From positions 9,702-73,701 of the forward strand of contig JAVHLG010000008.1 of the NCBI GenBank assembly GCA_031082225.1: 64,000 bases of DNA. Reading direction: 5' to 3'. Shown piece by piece: positions 30,192 to 38,244 of this stretch (positions are counted from its first letter, which is position 1; each line of letters begins with the position of its first letter). This stretch comes from Desulfovibrionaceae bacterium. GTDB lineage: Bacteria > Desulfobacterota > Desulfovibrionia > Desulfovibrionales > Desulfovibrionaceae. The notes below the pieces were generated by a model. That model was not told the origin of the DNA. It did not search any database and was given only the letters and a program-made list of their open reading frames with translations. The position numbers and the translations under genes were made by a program.

Positions 30192-30884
30192 ATGCCCATC
30201 TTCGCCCTGTCCGACGACCCCGAGGATCTGCGCTTCCCCCCGCCGCATCTGGCCGAGCCCGGCGGGCTTTTGGCCGTGGGCGGGGATCTGTCCGTGCCGC
30301 GCCTTCTTGCCGCCTATTCCCAGGGCATCTTCCCCTGGTACGACGACGACAGCCCCATCCTGTGGTGGTCGCCGGACCCAAGGCCGGTGCTTTTTCCGGC
30401 CGAACTGCATGTGCCGCGCCGCCTGGAAAGGGTGTTGCGCCAGGACCGGTTCGAAATCAGCCTGAACACGGATTTCCCGGCGGTGATTCGGGCCTGCGCC
30501 CGGGCGCGGCGTCCGGGGCAGCCCGGCACCTGGATCACGGCGGAGATGGTCGCGGCCTATGTGGCCCTGCACAACGCCGGGTTCGCCCACAGCGTGGAGG
30601 CCCGGCTGGATGGGGCCCTCGTGGGCGGGGCCTACGGGGTGGCCCTGGGGCGGGCTTTTTTCGGCGAATCCATGTTTCACCTCGTGCCCGAGGCCTCCAA
30701 GGCGGCCTTCGTGACCCTGGCCCGGCATCTGCGGGAGCGGGGCTTTGCCTTCATCGACTGCCAGCAGACCACGGAGCATATGGCCCGCTTCGGCTGCCGG
30801 GAGATACCACGCCGGGAATTTCTGCGGCTTGTGCGCGAGGCGTTGGGGCTTCACGGCCCAGGGCGGGGCGACGATCCGGCCTGA
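30192..30884 (+). CDS. aat: Leucyl/phenylalanyl-tRNA--protein transferase
   Basis: 230 residues, normal length. Signature GIFPWYDDDSPILWWSPDPR begins near residue 44, with GTWITAEMVAAY and FFGESMFH further on. It transfers Leu or Phe from charged tRNA to proteins with N-terminal Arg or Lys, making ClpS/ClpA substrates. It lies 73 bases after clpA on the same strand; the trio forms a complete N-degron targeting set. ATG 30192 is preceded by a weak site (GATGGCGGCC); the start fits the family alignment as I know it. Confidence 0.95.
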   Translation: MPIFALSDDPEDLRFPPPHLAEPGGLLAVGGDLSVPRLLAAYSQGIFPWYDDDSPILWWSPDPRPVLFPAELHVPRRLERVLRQDRFEISLNTDFPAVIRACARARRPGQPGTWITAEMVAAYVALHNAGFAHSVEARLDGALVGGAYGVALGRAFFGESMFHLVPEASKAAFVTLARHLRERGFAFIDCQQTTEHMARFGCREIPRREFLRLVREALGLHGPGRGDDPA

Positions 30885-31019
30885 GGCGGGGCGGCGCTTC
30901 AGGGAAAAGAAAGGCTCAGCGCGGGGCTGCCTGATCTTGACTGGCCAGCAATTCAAGCCATTGCAGCTTCAGCCGGGAGATGTCCCTCTGCAGGGTTTCC
31001 CAGATGATGTCGAAGCTGA

Positions 31020-31246
31020 GTTGAACGGCTTTACCGGGGAGTTGTGGACACATTCTCACGTGAGGCGATTCGCTCAACCATGTATGAGCCTGCGGAATCG
31101 TTGCGATCAGACTTGGACGAATGGCTTGAGGACTCTCACAACAATTGTCTCCACCACAAAGGTATGGGAACTTAGGCCGCAGGCCCATCAGCACTATTGA
31201 CCAGCCCCTTGGAAAATTACAGGGAGTAGCCTGTTCTTACAGATAA
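31020..31246 (+). pseudogene. Remnant of IS481-type transposase C-terminus
   Basis: Hidden from the track because it is frameshifted. In one frame it reads ERLYRGVVDTFSREAIRST then MYEPAESLRSDLDEWLEDSH and NNCLHHKGMG followed by a stop; one frame over it continues GNLGRRPISTIDQPLGKL. This lines up with the end of IS481-family DDE transposases (ERFHKT...L..LQ.DLD.W...YN..R.HQGK..CGR.PM.T). At least one frameshift and an upstream TGA show it is dead. No terminal inverted repeats are obvious. It is adjacent to the parDE pair, suggesting a past mobile insertion at this spot. The preceding 130 bases (30885-31019) show nothing recognisable. Confidence 0.65.
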
Positions 31247-31281
31247 AGTCCAAGGAGAGTTGAGCCTCGCGTTGAGGATGA

Positions 31282-31319
31282 TGTCAAACATTGACAATGA
31301 TTGGCTGCCAACCTATACG
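31282..31319 (+). promoter_or_regulatory. parDE promoter with overlapping operator
   Basis: Promoter TTGACA (31291-31296), 17-base spacer, TATACG (31314-31319). The -35 box is one arm of a perfect inverted repeat TGTCAA-ACA-TTGACA (31282-31296), a good place for ParD/ParDE autorepression. Confidence 0.6.
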
Positions 31320-31341
31320 TAATTTTCAAATGGAGGTCGCC

Positions 31342-31617
31342 ATGCCCATGAATGTTAGTTTAACGCCTCAGCTTGAATCTATGGTCAAGCAAAAGGTCGC
31401 GTCCGGACTTTATAATTCGGCAAGCGAGGTCGTTCGGGAGGCGCTCCGGCTTATGGAGGCGCAAGATCGTATTCGTGCAGTCAAGCTCGAACAACTCCGC
31501 CAGGATCTTCGAGAGGGCCTTGCCAGCGGCACGTCCACATCATGGGATCCAGAAGAGATTAAGAAAGAAGGGCGCATGCGCCGTGCCGCCCGATGCGCCT
31601 CTGAGCCAGAGGCCTAA
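31342..31617 (+). CDS. ParD-like antitoxin
   Basis: 91 residues from ATG 31342, five bases after GGAGG; the track start is 17 codons too early. Ribbon-helix-helix N-terminus: MNVSLTPQLESMVKQKVASGLYNSASEVVREALRLME is the ParD/CC2985-type pattern (short quote: GLYNSASEVVREALRLME). The acidic C-terminal part would wrap the toxin. It both neutralises ParE and likely represses the operon through the inverted repeat upstream. The toxin gene starts one base after its stop codon. Lower GC than the surrounding core genes. Confidence 0.88.
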   Translation: MPMNVSLTPQLESMVKQKVASGLYNSASEVVREALRLMEAQDRIRAVKLEQLRQDLREGLASGTSTSWDPEEIKKEGRMRRAARCASEPEA

Positions 31618-31618
31618 C

Positions 31619-31918
31619 ATGCCCCAGATATGTATAAGTCCCCGGGCCAAATCAGATTTGATTGAAATTTGGGACTATATAGCGGAGGACAGCGAAGATC
31701 GTGCCGATTGTTTCGTTGCCAAGATTCACGCAAAGTTTTTGACCCTGGCGGAGCGGCCCGGTGTTGGCCGGGCTCGTGATGAACTGGAAAAAGGCATCCG
31801 AAGTTTTCCGGTTGAAAGGTACATCATTTTCTACCGGCCTCTCGCGGATGGCATTGAGGTCGTCCGCGTTCTTCACGCTTCCCGCGATGTAGATGCTCTT
31901 TTTGACGAAAGCGATTGA
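31619..31918 (+). CDS. ParE/RelE-superfamily toxin
   Basis: 99 residues from ATG 31619, one base after the antitoxin stop; the 31373 track start is a shadow of the antitoxin frame. ParE features: ISPRAKSDLIEIWDYIAEDSE at the N-terminus, LAERPGVGRARDEL in the middle and RSFPVERYIIFYRPLADGIEVVRVLHASRD at the end (short quote: IIFYRPLADGIEVVRVLH). ParE toxins poison DNA gyrase; RelE-type mRNA cleavage is the alternative, but the sequence is ParE-like. Together with the antitoxin it makes a stabilising module next to a dead transposase. Confidence 0.88.
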   Translation: MPQICISPRAKSDLIEIWDYIAEDSEDRADCFVAKIHAKFLTLAERPGVGRARDELEKGIRSFPVERYIIFYRPLADGIEVVRVLHASRDVDALFDESD

Positions 31919-32053
31919 CCCCAAGCGGGTGGCCTGACACGACCTGAAATGGGCGCGGATGGTTGGGCAGTCTTGCGGCCAAGGGAAGCCATCGTCCGGT
32001 TGCTGCGTAAGCCGCCTTCGAGGTTGATTGTCCATCTCGGCATAGCCCTGCGT

Positions 32054-32092
32054 CAAAAACGAACGCCCCCTGCGGAGCAACCGGAGGGGGCG
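32054..32092 (-). terminator. Terminator of the alpha-2-macroglobulin gene
   Basis: Stem arms CGCCCCCT (32064-32071) and AGGGGGCG (32085-32092) with an inner CGG/CCG pairing; on the minus strand it is followed by GTTTTTG (32060-32054). It may also stop parDE transcripts from the other side. Confidence 0.7.
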
Positions 32093-32137
32093 CCGGCCTT
32101 TTCCGGCCCGGGAAGAACGTCCGGGCCGAGACGTCCG

Positions 32138-35100
32138 TTATTTCACCTGCACCGTGATCTTCCCGAGCGGCCCCGAGGCCAGAAGCGACGGGTCGTACAT
32201 GGCCTCCACCTGGGGCGGCGGCACATGGAACGTCCCAGGCGTCACCGCACGCAGCAGGCTGAAGTGACTGCGCCACTTTTCGTCCGGGAGGTCGGCGAAC
32301 ACATTGACCCGGTCCCCCCGGTAATCCACATAGTCCGCCTCCAGATCGTCCCCGGTCATCCAGGGCAGCTTTTCCGTGCTGGCCAGACGCGGATTCTCCA
32401 CCTCGACGCCCGTGGGCAGCAGGTTCTGGAGCACCAGATTCTCCACCGGGCCGGACAGGCTGCGCACGGCGGTTTTTTGCACCAGGAGGGTTCCCTGGGG
32501 CACGGTGTCCCCGGCCAGGGGGTTGCCCTGGCGGTCCAGGTATTCGCGCACGATCTCAAGCCCCGCCCGCTCGGGCCTGTAAGCCGACATCAGGGGCACG
32601 CCGCGCGTCTCCACGCAAAAAAACGCCGCCCCGGGCTCGTAGCCGCCATCCATCTCGATGCGCAATGCCCCGGCGTCGGGGATGCCGCGCAGGGACAAGG
32701 GTTTGTCGGAGGAAAAATCCGTCAGAAGCGTCGAACCGGCGTACAGCCTGCCGGAAAACGGTTTTTTGGCCGCCTGTTTCGCATAATACTTGCCCAGGGC
32801 CACAAAGGCGAAGGCCGCCTCCTGGGTGGACGGATGGCGTACGGCGGCGAAAAGCCGCGCCGTGTCCGCCGCGAGTTTGGGCAGCCGGGAATCCTTGGGC
32901 GCGGCGTCGGTCAAGGCCGCCAGATACAGGGCCTTGTCCCGAAGCGGCGAATCCAGGGCGCCGCCGCTTTGGCGTTTCACGGCGTCGGTTGGCGGCGGAC
33001 CGGCCAGCAGGGCGCTTGCGGCCTTCTGGTTGCCCACGGCGGCATAGGCCGCGCCCAGAAGGCCCCGGGCGTCGGCGGGCAGGGCCTCGGTTCCGGCGTC
33101 GCGCAGGGCGTCCATGGCCCCGATGTCCGCCTTGCCCGCCCGGGCCAGGACGTACAGGGCATAGGCCGACACCTTGGCCCCGCTTCCCCCGTCCTGGCCC
33201 TCCTGGTCATCGCTGGCGGCGTTTTTGGCCAGTCCGGCCACAAAGCGCAGGGCCCGGCGCAGGGAGTCCTCATCCGCATGGTAGCCCGCCGCCCTGGCCT
33301 CCACCAGGAAATGGGCGGCATAGACGCTTGGCCAGTCCACGGCCTCCTGTCCGCCCGGCCACATGGAGAAGCCGCCGTCGTAGATCTGCATGCTCATCAG
33401 GCGCTTCACGGCGGCCTGGACCATGGCCGCGGGTTGGCCGCCGGGCAGGATGTCCGGGGCCAGAACCTTGGCCAGTTCGGTGAAATACAGAAGCGGAAAG
33501 GCCTTGGACACGGTCTGCTCCACGCAGCCGTGGGGATAGGCCAGCAGCCCGCGCAGGTTCGAGGCGAAGCGCAGAAGCGGCTGGCGGCCGATGAAGATGT
33601 CGCGGCGTATGGTTCCCGGGACATATCCGGCCGCGACCTCCTCGAGTGTGGCCGAGGCGGCCTCCACGCCGCCGGACTGGATGTCCGAGCGGGCCGGGAG
33701 CGGGGAGCGGGCAAAGAGTTCCTGGCTGGCGGAGGCTTTTTCGCCGTTTCCGGAAACCGTCACGGCAAAGGCGGCCATGCCTTCCCCGGGTCCGGTGGTC
33801 GTCGGGAAAAACAGGGTCTTTTCCTCGCCGGGGGCCAGGGACACGGCCTTTTCGGGGGCGGCGCAGGAGGCCGCGCCGGTCACGGTGAGCGTTACGGCGA
33901 ACTCTCCCGGGCCGGGGGTGTCGTTGCGCACGGCCACCGGGATGTCCACGGTCTCCTCCAGGGACAGGAAACGCGGGAAGCTCGGGGACACGGACAAGGG
34001 GTTTTTCACCCGGGTGGACGTCTCGGTCGCGCCGAAACGTTTGCCGTCGGCGGCCACCACCATGATGCGCACCGCGCCGCGAAACTCCGGAACGTCGAAG
34101 CTGACCTGGGCCTTGCCCTGGCCGTCGGCCACGACCACCCCGGACCAGAAGGCCACCAGCCGCGAGGCCGGGCTTTCCGAGCGCAGGAATTTGCCCAAAT
34201 CCTCCAGGGAATCGCCGCCGCCGGCCAGGGACTTGCCGTGAAGCGGCGGCACCTCGGGCAAAAGCATGGAGAAGATGTCGTAGGATTCGACCCCGAGTTG
34301 CCGCTTGGCGTAGAATTCGCCGTAGGGGTCTGGTGTTTTCTGGGCAATGAGCTGCAGGATGCCCTCGTCCACGGCGGCCACGGTCAGGGCCGCCCCGGAA
34401 CGGGTGGTCACGTCGATGACCAGGGGCGACCCGGGCCGCATCTCCTCCGGGGCCGAGGCGATGACCTCCAGGCGGCCTTCGGCCCGGTCCACGTACAGGG
34501 GCGCGGCCCCGAAGGCCCGGGCCACGGACCCGGACGAAAGGTCGGCGGCCTTGCGTACCAACGTGGCCGTCACATAGGCGTTGGGCATGTATTCGGGCGC
34601 GACCGGGATGCGGATCTGGCCGGTGTTGCCCGGCATGTCCATGACGAAGGCCTGGCGCACCTCCTCGTTCTCCACGGTGACCAGCATGCGCCCGGCAAAG
34701 GGGGCGCGCACCTGGAAGGTGGCGGTCTCGCCCGAGGCGTATTCCTTTTTGTCCGGCACAAGCTCGATGCGGGCCGGGTTTTCCAGGGCCCAGGGCGAAT
34801 AGCCGAAGCCGCCGCAGAAAAATTCCACCTGGCTGGCGGCCCCGGTGGCCGTATCCGTCAGCACCACGCGGTAGCTGCCAACGCTTGGCGGGGTGAAGGT
34901 CACGGTCCCCCGGCTGGCCCCGGCGGCCACGGTCTTGGCGTCAAGCAGCCTGGAATCGCGCACGGAATCGTATTTGAAGCTGCCTCCCGGATCACGGCGC
35001 AGCACCGTCTGCCAGTCGTCCTTGAAAAGGCGGGCCTTGAGTTCCCCGGCCCGGGCCTCCTCGCCCGAGGCGGACACGTTCACATAGTCCAGGACCAGGG

Positions 35101-37603
35101 GTTTGCCCGGCTCCCGGCCTTCGCGCTCCAGACGCTTGAGCCCGGGATAGGACGGATAGGCATGCACGGGCACCCGGGCCAGGGCCGTCACCCCCCGGCC
35201 GCCGCCCTCGCGCACCCGGGCGGTGATGACCGCCGACAGCGCCGCCGGGGGCCGGACGTCTTTGGGCAGTTCGGCCTCGAAGGTCTGCGCGCCGTCCGGA
35301 TCCAGGGATTCGTCGCTCTGGAAAAATTCCGTATCCTCGAAGGAGCGCTCGGGGTCGCCAAAGGAGTAATTTTCAAAGCCCTTGGGGGTAAACGGGGCCT
35401 TGGTCAGCCGGACCCGGGCCTCCACGGGCAGTTCCGAGGCCGGAGCGCCGAACAGGTAGCGGCTTTTGACCGCAAATCCGAGTTTCTCGCCGGGCAGGGC
35501 CATGGCCTGGCCGGGCTCCACGCTGACGCTGATGCGGTCGGGCACGAAGTCCTCGACCTGGAAGCGGTATTCGCCGATCTGCTCCTTGCCCGCCATGAGT
35601 TCGAGGACATAGGGACCGGTGATGAGATAGCCGGGCAGGGGCAGGGAGAAGGAGGCCATGCCTTTGTCGTCGGTCTTGACCACGGTCTCCCCGAGCCTGC
35701 GGCCCTGGGGATCGGTCTGGCGAAGCGTCAGCGGCATGGAGGCCGGGGTTTTGAGGCTCGCGTCGCGGACCATGGCCACGCCGTTTAAGGTTTCCCCGGG
35801 GCGGTAGATGTCGCGTTCGCCGTAAAGGAAGGCGGTGTAGCCGGTCTTGGACAGTATCCGGCCGTCCACGTCCATGCCCGTGGTGTCCGTCTGGAAGGAG
35901 TCGAAAAGCAGGAAGCTGAAGTCGTTGCCCTTTTCCACGGTGATCAGGTAGGGCCGGTTTTTTTCAAGCGTCTCTGCGGACAGGGCGGCCCGGTAAAGCC
36001 CCGAGGCGTCGGTGGTTCCCCGGGCGATCTCCTGGTTCTGGTCGCTTATGATGCGCACCGTGGCGTCTTGGACCGAGGCCAGGGTGGAGAAGGAGGCTGC
36101 AAAGACCAGGATGTCCGCGTTGCCGCGTTTGGCCACGATGCCCAGGTCGGTGATGAGCACGAAGCGTTGGTCGCCCTCATACTGCCCGGGCAGGGTCAGG
36201 GCCACCCGGTACAGGCCGGGGGTCTGCTGGGCGATGTATTTTTCCAGGTTGACGGGGGTGGTGACGGCCTTGTTTTGCGGCCCGGTCAGGGACACCTTCA
36301 CCTTGCGCAGCCGGTCGCCCAGGCTGTGGCTCAGGTATTGGCCGGAAAAGGACGCATCCATGGCCGAGTAGTCGAAATTGAGGAAGGCGAACAGGTTGTT
36401 CAAATAGACCCGGTCGATGATCAGGTCCGCCGTGTCGGTGTTGACGCTTTTCACGGCCAGGTTTTTATAGCCCGAGCGGGACAAGAACATGCCCTGGTCC
36501 TTGAAGACGGCCATGGGATCCAGGTCCGGGACGAAGACCGCCTCCGTCACGTCCTGTTCGAGCCTGGCCCCGTCTGCGGCGGTCAGGCCTTTGCCCAGGG
36601 TCACCTGGTAGTCCCGTCCGGGGACGAAATCGCCGGTGACGATGAGTTCGCCCTCTTCGGAATGGATGCGCCGGGCCACCTCCGGGGTGATGGTCAGGTG
36701 GTCTTCCAGGGCCTTGGCCGTAACCGGCGTGGAAAAGGCGATGCCAAGGACGCTCGATTCGCCCTGGCTGCGGGCGCTTATGGCATTGACCTTGAGCACC
36801 GTGTCCAGGACCACGGGCACGACGGTCCTGACCTCACGCCCCAGGGGCACGCCGCCTTTCTCGGGGACGGTTTCCGGGGAAAGCGTCAGGGTGATGTCCC
36901 GGGCCTGGGTCTTTGCGGCCACGGGGTCGCTGATGAAGGCCAGCTTGCGGCCCGGGGAGCTGTCGGGGATGTAGAAGGCAATAGGATCGCTGTCGCCGCG
37001 CAGGGGGTCGAGGATTTTCAGGTGCTCAAGGAGGGCCTCGGGATCCACGTTGCGGTTAAAGACCGCCTCGCCTTCGATGCGCACCATGCCGGGCGCCTCC
37101 TCGGCGGCGGGCTCCAGGTGGGCCGTCAGGCGGGTCAGTTCGAAGACGCCGTGGGCGGCGGCGAACTTCGTTTCTCCCGTCAGGCGTTGGGGGGCGGCCA
37201 CGATATGGTCCGGCTTGATGGTTATGGCATAGCTTTTGGCCGTGGCGAAGGGTTCGGACGGCTCGAAACGCAGCATGAACGGGTTGATCCAGGTCCATGT
37301 CCCGGACACGGGCGGGGAGATGGAGGCCGGTTCCCTGGCCGGGCGGCTTCCGGCCGTGACCCCGGTCACGGGATGGTCGAAGGCGATGAGCAGGGCCCGG
37401 CCCTGCTCGGCCTCCATGGACACCCCGGCCACGGTCACGTCGTCCGGGGCGGCGGCCGCCGGGGCGGATGTCGCCGCCGGGGGCGGGGTGGACGGACGCA
37501 TGCCCGTCAGGGTCACGAACTGGGCCACGACGATGACGGCCAGGACCACGATGAGCTGGATTTTCCAGTCCTTGTACCACGGAGTGCGTTCGGGCGCGGT
37601 CAT
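32138..37603 (-). CDS. Bacterial alpha-2-macroglobulin family protein
   Basis: 1821 residues, the longest gene here. One N-terminal membrane anchor (IQLIVVLAVIVVAQFVTLTG, residues 15-34) with no lipobox, a Pro/Ala linker, then macroglobulin repeats (MG domains) recognisable at LYGERDIYRPGETLNGVAMV (about residue 590) and GAVRIMVVAADGKRFG (about 1180). The thioester motif GCVEQT follows LLAYPHGC near residue 1360, then the helical thioester-domain repeats (MWPGGQEAVDWPSVYAAHFL). Such proteins trap foreign proteases in the periplasm. They often neighbour pbpC, which is absent here. GAGG lies eight bases before the ATG. Confidence 0.92.
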   Translation of the reverse strand: MTAPERTPWYKDWKIQLIVVLAVIVVAQFVTLTGMRPSTPPPAATSAPAAAAPDDVTVAGVSMEAEQGRALLIAFDHPVTGVTAGSRPAREPASISPPVSGTWTWINPFMLRFEPSEPFATAKSYAITIKPDHIVAAPQRLTGETKFAAAHGVFELTRLTAHLEPAAEEAPGMVRIEGEAVFNRNVDPEALLEHLKILDPLRGDSDPIAFYIPDSSPGRKLAFISDPVAAKTQARDITLTLSPETVPEKGGVPLGREVRTVVPVVLDTVLKVNAISARSQGESSVLGIAFSTPVTAKALEDHLTITPEVARRIHSEEGELIVTGDFVPGRDYQVTLGKGLTAADGARLEQDVTEAVFVPDLDPMAVFKDQGMFLSRSGYKNLAVKSVNTDTADLIIDRVYLNNLFAFLNFDYSAMDASFSGQYLSHSLGDRLRKVKVSLTGPQNKAVTTPVNLEKYIAQQTPGLYRVALTLPGQYEGDQRFVLITDLGIVAKRGNADILVFAASFSTLASVQDATVRIISDQNQEIARGTTDASGLYRAALSAETLEKNRPYLITVEKGNDFSFLLFDSFQTDTTGMDVDGRILSKTGYTAFLYGERDIYRPGETLNGVAMVRDASLKTPASMPLTLRQTDPQGRRLGETVVKTDDKGMASFSLPLPGYLITGPYVLELMAGKEQIGEYRFQVEDFVPDRISVSVEPGQAMALPGEKLGFAVKSRYLFGAPASELPVEARVRLTKAPFTPKGFENYSFGDPERSFEDTEFFQSDESLDPDGAQTFEAELPKDVRPPAALSAVITARVREGGGRGVTALARVPVHAYPSYPGLKRLEREGREPGKPLVLDYVNVSASGEEARAGELKARLFKDDWQTVLRRDPGGSFKYDSVRDSRLLDAKTVAAGASRGTVTFTPPSVGSYRVVLTDTATGAASQVEFFCGGFGYSPWALENPARIELVPDKKEYASGETATFQVRAPFAGRMLVTVENEEVRQAFVMDMPGNTGQIRIPVAPEYMPNAYVTATLVRKAADLSSGSVARAFGAAPLYVDRAEGRLEVIASAPEEMRPGSPLVIDVTTRSGAALTVAAVDEGILQLIAQKTPDPYGEFYAKRQLGVESYDIFSMLLPEVPPLHGKSLAGGGDSLEDLGKFLRSESPASRLVAFWSGVVVADGQGKAQVSFDVPEFRGAVRIMVVAADGKRFGATETSTRVKNPLSVSPSFPRFLSLEETVDIPVAVRNDTPGPGEFAVTLTVTGAASCAAPEKAVSLAPGEEKTLFFPTTTGPGEGMAAFAVTVSGNGEKASASQELFARSPLPARSDIQSGGVEAASATLEEVAAGYVPGTIRRDIFIGRQPLLRFASNLRGLLAYPHGCVEQTVSKAFPLLYFTELAKVLAPDILPGGQPAAMVQAAVKRLMSMQIYDGGFSMWPGGQEAVDWPSVYAAHFLVEARAAGYHADEDSLRRALRFVAGLAKNAASDDQEGQDGGSGAKVSAYALYVLARAGKADIGAMDALRDAGTEALPADARGLLGAAYAAVGNQKAASALLAGPPPTDAVKRQSGGALDSPLRDKALYLAALTDAAPKDSRLPKLAADTARLFAAVRHPSTQEAAFAFVALGKYYAKQAAKKPFSGRLYAGSTLLTDFSSDKPLSLRGIPDAGALRIEMDGGYEPGAAFFCVETRGVPLMSAYRPERAGLEIVREYLDRQGNPLAGDTVPQGTLLVQKTAVRSLSGPVENLVLQNLLPTGVEVENPRLASTEKLPWMTGDDLEADYVDYRGDRVNVFADLPDEKWRSHFSLLRAVTPGTFHVPPPQVEAMYDPSLLASGPLGKITVQVK

Positions 37604-37631
37604 GCGGCCATCCTCGTTTCTTTCGTGTGTT

Positions 37632-37645
37632 GCAGGTACACCTGC
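37632..37645 (-). promoter_or_regulatory. Palindrome upstream of the macroglobulin gene
   Basis: GCAGGT-AC-ACCTGC, perfect 6-base arms around two bases, 29-42 bases before the start codon. A candidate operator; no factor is known. Confidence 0.35.
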
Positions 37646-37788
37646 GGATTGCGGACGTCCAGCCGTGCGCGGCGGATGCGCTGAGCCTGCCGGAACGTCA
37701 TGCCCGGCCGGACGCCACGTAACGCCTTCTCTAGCAACAAGGGGCAGGGCGAGGCAAGGCGTGGGGGAAGACCAGACGCACGTGGGGG

Positions 37789-37827
37789 CCGGGAGGCCGG
37801 GGGGCTTTTGCCCGTGCGGCCTCCCGG
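37789..37827 (-). terminator. Hairpin after the PPC-domain gene
   Basis: Perfect 10-base arms CCGGGAGGCC (37789-37798) and GGCCTCCCGG (37818-37827), with an inner GGGC-AAAA-GCCC stem. It begins 11 bases after the stop codon on the minus strand. No T-run follows, so factor-dependent or weak termination is likely. Confidence 0.5.
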
Positions 37828-37837
37828 GGGGAGGGGA

Positions 37838-38242
37838 TCATCCCCAGAGAAAAAGGCCCGTGGCCTCGTCGAACACCCGGTGTTTTTCCGGTCCCTCGGC
37901 CGTCTGAATGGCCGCCTCGGCAGCGAAGATGCGGCAGCCGGGCATGGCGTGGCCGCCGAAGGCCGCGCCGGTGGCGTCGCTTAGGGTCAGATGCAGGTGC
38001 ACAAAGGGTTGGCCTTCCTTGAGGGACACGCTGCCAAGCCCGGCCAGCACCTCCAGGGGCTTGTCCATCTCGTGGGAGACATAGCGGCGCTCGTCCTGGA
38101 GATAAAAGCCCAGGCTGGCCCGGGTGAGCGCCCCGATGACCGAAACGGAGGCGTGGGTGACGCCCTTTTCGCGACAGATGGCCAAAAGGGCCTCCAGGAG
38201 ATCGGCGTCCTTGGGCAGGCGGAACAGATGCGGCGCGCTCAT
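37838..38242 (-). CDS. PPC (DUF296) domain protein
   Basis: 134 residues, a single PPC domain: LPKDADLLEALLAICREKGV at the start, the VIGALTRASLGFY strand and the metal-site histidines in FVHLHLTLSD, then FGGHAMPG. In plants the domain sits in AT-hook proteins; bacterial lone versions bind metal and form trimers, and their role is unclear. It starts two bases after the stop of the M48 protease gene and is last in the rho operon. Function in this context is unknown. Confidence 0.85.
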   Translation of the reverse strand: MSAPHLFRLPKDADLLEALLAICREKGVTHASVSVIGALTRASLGFYLQDERRYVSHEMDKPLEVLAGLGSVSLKEGQPFVHLHLTLSDATGAAFGGHAMPGCRIFAAEAAIQTAEGPEKHRVFDEATGLFLWG

Positions 38243-38244
38243 GG

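Noticed and set aside
31949-35788. 1279-residue forward ORF opposite the macroglobulin gene
   Set aside because: Antisense shadow; the minus-strand frame has clear domains and a signal anchor.
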